A stretch of DNA of 64,000 nucleotides from Geosiphon pyriformis (taxonomy: Eukaryota; Glomeromycota; Glomeromycetes; Archaeosporales; Geosiphonaceae): assembly GCA_016748015.1 (NCBI GenBank), contig JAAOMT010000009.1, positions 1,448,145 to 1,512,144 of the forward strand, in the 5' to 3' direction. Below the pieces are notes generated by a model. The model ran no database searches. It was not told where the DNA came from and saw only the letters and a list, made by a program, of their open reading frames with translations. Below are positions 59,190-64,000 of this stretch, piece after piece. The position numbers and the translations under genes were made by a program. Position 1 is the stretch's first letter. The number at the start of each line of letters is the position of its first letter.

Positions 59190-60436
59190 TTGAATTTTAA
59201 TAAAAATCTCGCCTTTCACTTATACAAATATTTTTATATTTTCTGTCATCAAATTATTATCAGAATAATAAAAAAAACTCCTTCATCCGTAAACATTAGA
59301 TAATATTAATAGTGATGCTAATACTAGACATACATACATAAACAACACTCGAGGAAATAAATGTTATAAGATGATGTGGAATATAAAAAAGAAAAAATGG
59401 TAAAATGTGTGTAAAATGAGATGAGTTGTTGGGGTATAAAATTCTGTTTGGCAAATTGTGATGATGATGACGATGATGATAATGATTCATTTGGTCATTG
59501 TTGACTGTACTGTGAATCAATCGCATCACATAGATCCACCAAAAATCCCTTGCTATCCAACCAACTTACAGCCCAACCACACCTACGCTCGAAATTAAAG
59601 GGCCTAGATACATTTAACTAAATTGTTATGTTACTAGGCGGGGTTTAATACAAAATAAAATAAAAAAGGCTAAAACTGATGATAATGAATATATTACTTA
59701 TGTATGGATGTATAGAAATGAGGCGAAAAAATGTTTTTGATTGATTGATCAATGGTAACGATGATGCTGATATGATTTGGATTGAATTTTGGTGAATGGA
59801 TGAGGGGATTAATTTTTGTTTGAAAAAAAAAAATATACCAAAAAAATCGAAATTATGAAAGATGATGGTAAACAAAAACCAAAAAAATTACAAGATAAAT
59901 GAAAAAATCCGAGAAAAAAAAAAAAAGAAAAAAAAAATTATTTATACAAAAAAGTAATTACAAAAAAGTAATGAGCGGATTATCAAGAAAAAAATCAAAG
60001 GGAATCACACACACACACACGTGTTAGATACTATTTGTTGAAATCTCGTTCTCATTTGTTATTATTATTATTATTATTGTTGTTGTTGTTGTTGTTGTTG
60101 CTCATTGCCTCCTTGAAGACTAACGGGTTTCTCGCAAAAGGAAATAAGATCCAAAAGTATCATACTACCCGTGCAGTCATTCATCATGCAGAATTATTCT
60201 TTATCAAGAGTTCCGCGTTCATTAATTGTCGTTCAGACACACATATGTTCTTTTTGATAAATAGGAAATGTTTGTGTTTTTAGGGGTTTTATCGTACTCT
60301 GTGAAAAATTAGGCCAAAGAGATGAGATGTTTTAAATGTTCAAGAAAATCACCAATCCATGAAAATTTAGGGAAAGGCCCAGCTTCCCTATCTTGGTGAC
60401 ATTAGCCTTCTTCAACTGCCAAAATTCATGGTTGAT
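59190..60436 (-). other. 3' flank of the HSF-type gene with short repeats
   Basis: Unique-looking, less A/T-rich sequence downstream of the HSF-type stop. No convincing coding frame; the open frames here are broken by low-complexity runs (GATGAT, poly-A). (AC)n lies at 60007-60020, (ATT)n at 60060-60078 and (GTT)n at 60078-60100. It probably contains the 3' UTR and intergenic DNA. Confidence 0.5.
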
Positions 60437-60807
60437 TTAATAATTCCCAAAATGCGTGCTATACATGTTTACATTCAGATTAGTTAGCGGTACCATGGAA
60501 GATTGTTGATAAAAATTTGAAATGGAATTATTGTCTGATTGTGGCGAAGCAATCGGAGAATGTGGTGACGGGGCACCAACCATGACTTCCTCGCACCCTC
60601 CATGATGATGGTGATGATGATGGTGGTGTTGGTGATGTTGATGAGGACTAGTTCCTCTACTATTATGGCCATCGTTTCCTTTTGTGGAACTGGCAGAGAA
60701 CATATCATTTGTTGCAGGATTAGGATTTTCAACAAAAGCAGTGGTAGGGCTCAAAGCTATCGTTGGGGTTGGGGAAGGCTGCTGCTGCTGCTGTGGTTGT
60801 TGATGTA

Positions 60808-60839
<32 letters not shown>

Positions 60840-62927
60840 ATCTGTGGTGATTGATGCTGTTGTTGTGGAGAGGTTTGTTGTTGTGTTGGTGGTGGTGGTG
60901 GTGGTGGCTGTTGTTGCTGCGACTGTGACTGATGCGAATGCGATGCTGAGTACAGTATTGGCGAGTGATTTGAAGCGGTTGACAGAAAACTATATGAACT
61001 AACCGTATCAGGTATCATGACCGCCGTCGTTGATCCGTTCCAAGAATCATTGAAAGCCGCCAGATTTGCATGAGAATTATTAGGACTATGCTCTGAGGTT
61101 AACTGTGGATGATAGCTAGCCATCATTGATCCGGCAAGATTATTAAATGGATGTTGGGTATCGGGTGAAATTGTTATAGAAGAAGCCATCGTTGTTGGGT
61201 GCAATGAAGGATCGCTGGCCAGCAGTGAATTATTGTTTTGAGCTTGTGAGCCAGGCATATTTTCATCTTTATATTGGGAATGTGTTTGTTGAGCTGGTGA
61301 TAATGCCGTGATAAAGTCGTAATGCATTGAGGCAGCTTGTTCACTTTTAATTAATGTTGCTGAAGTTTCATTGTTATTATTATCAAGTCGGATGCGTTTT
61401 GTTCTTGGATTTTGGACAGTTGAAGCTTCTGACAGATCAGTGGGAGATGAAGCCGAATGCTTGGTAAAGCATCTCAGAGCATTTTCAAGAATATTGTTAC
61501 CTTTAAAATTAACATTGAAAATTAGTTGATGAATGAATTGATTCGAATGGTAAAAATCAATAACGAGTGAATTCATTCATTTATTTATTTATTTGTTTGT
61601 TTATTTGTTTGTTTGTTTGTTTGAATTCCTCTGATAAATTTTTTTTTGGTAATGATTCAAGACATACCATTCGGATATGAAGCTGTTACTAGCTGTGTTA
61701 AAGCCAATAAATGGGTATGGTGTTTACTCAGTCCAGAAGCAAGATGTTTGATCTCGGGAAGTAAACTCTCAGTTACAAATCTTGACATTTCTTTCATTTC
61801 TTGTCGCAAATTCTCGGTCGTCACAGTTAAGGTAGCAATTCGTTCATGCATCGCGTGATCATTTTCCGAACGATCAACAGGAATCGGAAAATCTTTTCCC
61901 GAATCGGAACGAGATAATGGATTGATATTTAGACCACCTCCAACGCCTCCAACACCAACACCACCACCACCACCGGGTGATGGTATCGTATCAATCTTAT
62001 CATCAGTCATGCTACGTTTTAATCCTGTAGGGGTACCAAAAGATTCTGGTGAGGTGGCAATGTTCTGGCCTAGTAGAGGAATAGATTCAGTTGAGGTGGT
62101 ACGAGGACGTCTTCGAATTGGTTTGGATACTTTACGTCGAATATTTGGCAAGAGATCTTGCCGATTGCGTCTGAACTGTGGATGAGAAAATACACAAGCG
62201 TGTTTGCTGCGAACATGTTTTGATTTCCGTGCATCCGATACTCGATAAAAACCGTATATCTAAAAGATAGAAAAATTGGAGATTAGGAGTCATTCTTAAA
62301 AATTTGACAAAGATCAAAAACAAACAAGAAGTAACAGGAAACGCTTACATTAAGTTGTCTTACAAAAGAAGTAAATTTACAATGCTTAAAATATTTAGGT
62401 AATACGTTTGCTGCGAATTCATCCATGTTACATATGACGAACACGTCTCCTGAATCATTCCAGGTCAGATATTCTTTGTAATCGTCACTGTCGAGGAGTC
62501 TATAAAGGATAGAAATAATTTGAAATAATTTAGAAATTGATTTCGAAAAAAAATAAAAAAATAAAACAAAATTGGACGCGTTGGTCATGAAATTGGTAAT
62601 TGCAATGAGGTATTCGTGGGAAAATTTATTTTTTTTTCTACGAAAAATTCTGGAGACTGGTTTTTTTTTTTTTTTCTTGACCAATAGAAATATTTCCAAC
62701 GATCACACTTATACTCACTGATATAGCTTTGCGACAAAGACGGACACAGTATCCAGATCATACTTGCCAGTCTCTTCTGGACCGAATGGGTTATCCGATA
62801 TTTCAGTGACAGGTGTCAAGTGAGCAGTAGAGTCATATACGTCATAAGACAACATATCATTTGAATTAGTCGAAGGCATTATAGAAGTTGATAGAGGATT
62901 CGACGAGGAGAGATCGCTCGTATTCAT
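60437..62927 (-). CDS. HSF-type DNA-binding transcription factor
   Basis: Four exons (62927-62719, 62499-62349, 62259-61668, 61500-60437) sum to 2016 bp and encode 671 residues. Introns are 219, 89 and 167 bp. The HSF DNA-binding domain spans about residues 60-162: FVAKLY, YLTWNDSGDVFVICNMDEFA (in parts), VLPKYFKHCKFTSFVRQLN (recognition helix), IYGFYRVSDARK and FRRNRQDLLPNIRRK. A Gly-rich spacer (about 216-230) precedes a coiled coil (about 257-310, RIATLTVTTENLRQEMKEM), the likely trimerisation region. Then come a basic patch PRTKRIRL (349-356), Gln/Pro tracts (508-562) and a His run (603-617), activation-type low complexity. No receiver domain is present, so it is not a full Skn7. The upstream frame is open to 63142 but has no ATG, so 62927 is taken as the start. 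Targets unknown. Confidence 0.9.
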
Positions 62928-63121
62928 TCTTTCTTTAATTCTCTTTAAAGTTTCTTTAGAAGGTAAAAGCAGAGGCAAAGGTATTTCAGAAGATTCTTTA
63001 TTCTCGTTTGCAAACTTGGCCAGGGAATCTTTTTCTTTTTTCAAAAAGAACAAAGTGATCGAATACGAAGCGAGTTCGTAATGCGTGGAGATCAGTGTGA
63101 GAAGCTGAGACGAACGGTTTA

Positions 63122-63142
63122 AATAGTTCTTTAGGAACTATT
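63122..63142. promoter_or_regulatory. Perfect 8-bp inverted repeat upstream of the HSF-type gene
   Basis: aatagttc-tttag-gaactatt, about 200 bp upstream of the ATG. It contains opposed TTC and GAA triplets, as in heat-shock elements, but with 5-base and 3-base spacing instead of 2. It could be an operator-like site for a dimeric factor, or an RNA hairpin in the 5' UTR. Confidence 0.35.
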
Positions 63143-63472
63143 CAGGGCAACTGTGGTACAATTTTCCGAGGTGAGGGGAACAGCGTGGTTATGCGTTATG
63201 TGTTATGTTTGAATAGTATTAGACGGCGGCTGTGTGTTCCTTCCAAGTGGCTTTCTTTTATCTTTTTTTATTTCTTTAAACTTCTTCAGCTTCAACTACC
63301 AATATTCTCTCGAACGTTTTTACTCGCTTAGTTATGTAAACGAAACACACAGACCACCACAGCACTAAGTTGTACAGTTGTTTTCACGGCCGCCTGCTTC
63401 TGTGCGTGAAGGTGTGTGTGGGTCTATGCTTTGAAAAGTAGCTCAGCTCAGCACAGTTTTAAAGTACAAGGA

Positions 63473-63777
<305 letters not shown>

Positions 63778-63960
63778 GTAGTAGGAGAAAGAAATGAGTT
63801 TAGAGAAAAATAAGACAAGGTAATACGAAAAGAAAGCGTCCCAACGTTGAAAATCGTTAATAAAGCAAAAAAAAACTTTTTTGTAACTTTTTTTTTTATA
63901 TTATCAAAGAAAAAATAAATTCCCCATTTATCATTAAAAAAAAAACTTTCGTTTATGAAA
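63778..63960. other. A/T-rich sequence beyond the (AGT)n tract
   Basis: Poly-A and poly-T runs and no coding signal. Nothing recognised. Confidence 0.4.
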
Positions 63961-63961
63961 G

Positions 63962-63962
<1 letters not shown>

Positions 63963-63993
<31 letters not shown>
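63963..63993. repeat. (GT)n microsatellite at the window edge
   Basis: About 15 GT units after agta; a short gttgttgtg follows to the end of the window. Confidence 0.9.
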
Positions 63994-63994
<1 letters not shown>

Positions 63995-64000
63995 GTTGTG

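Noticed and set aside
59296-60283. Small frames downstream of the HSF-type gene (His-rich, Phe/Ile-rich, Leu run)
   Set aside because: They come from GATGAT, poly-A and GTT repeats. No codon pattern or start context supports them.
60602-61002. Plus-strand Val/Ala/Met-rich frames
   Set aside because: They are antisense to the Gln/His repeat codons of the HSF-type gene.
62927-63053. Longer N-terminus of the HSF-type protein starting at 63053
   Set aside because: That start is TTG. The first in-frame ATG is at 62927.
63963-64000. Telomeric repeat at the right edge
   Set aside because: The repeat is (GT)n, not a TTAGGG-type unit.

Overview
The window is nuclear DNA from a fungus. It is very A+T-rich, has short spliceosomal introns (about 60-220 bp, GT..AG), and carries a few ordinary eukaryotic genes among a large nested mass of decayed retrotransposons. 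The style of the elements (long Ty3/gypsy elements with a dUTPase, LINEs with APE-RT-RNase H) and of the genes best fits an arbuscular mycorrhizal fungus (Glomeromycotina) or a close Mucoromycota relative. That placement is inference from family recognition, not a database search.

Layout: 1-6092 holds a plus-strand gypsy derivative that runs off the left edge, lacks RT/RNase H/integrase, and contains a nested solo LTR. 6093-9052 is AT-rich decayed DNA. 9053-15318 is a gene island: tRNA-Trp(CCA), a RABL6-like GTPase gene (minus), a complete six-exon SF3B4/Hsh49 splicing-factor gene (plus) that shares a 389-bp divergent promoter region with it, and a three-exon PrxQ/BCP peroxiredoxin (minus). 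15654-57240 is nested retroelements: gypsy A (15654-26492, TSD ACAT), LINE A (minus, 26.5-33.2 kb), gypsy B (33316-44170, TSD ATGT), LINE B (plus, 44.17-46.6 kb, split by a solo LTR), gag and LTR scraps, a divergent pair of unrecognised decayed genes (47.2-49.2 kb), and gypsy C (49.2-57.2 kb, 5'-truncated). 57.3-59.2 kb is an almost pure A/T stretch with microsatellites. 60437-62927 encodes a 671-residue HSF-type transcription factor (minus, four exons), with a 300-bp (AGT)n tract upstream.

The gypsy elements share one order: LTR - gag with CCHC knuckle - aspartic protease - Cys-rich domain of unknown role - dUTPase (all five motifs traceable) - RT/RNase H - integrase - C-terminal domain - LTR. 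The dUTPase inside a Ty3/gypsy polyprotein, the interchangeable palindromic repeat blocks in the U3 of different LTR subfamilies, the pol-less derivative and the unknown divergent gene pair are the most interesting parts. Stops at expected Gln codons, Asp-to-Asn changes at catalytic sites and TG-to-TA changes at LTR ends suggest heavy C-to-T mutation of repeats, possibly RIP-like. The four protein-coding genes look intact.

Exon boundaries were read by eye. SF3B4, the peroxiredoxin and the HSF gene are fully in frame. Two RABL6 junctions (near 10.88 and 10.28 kb) are not settled.
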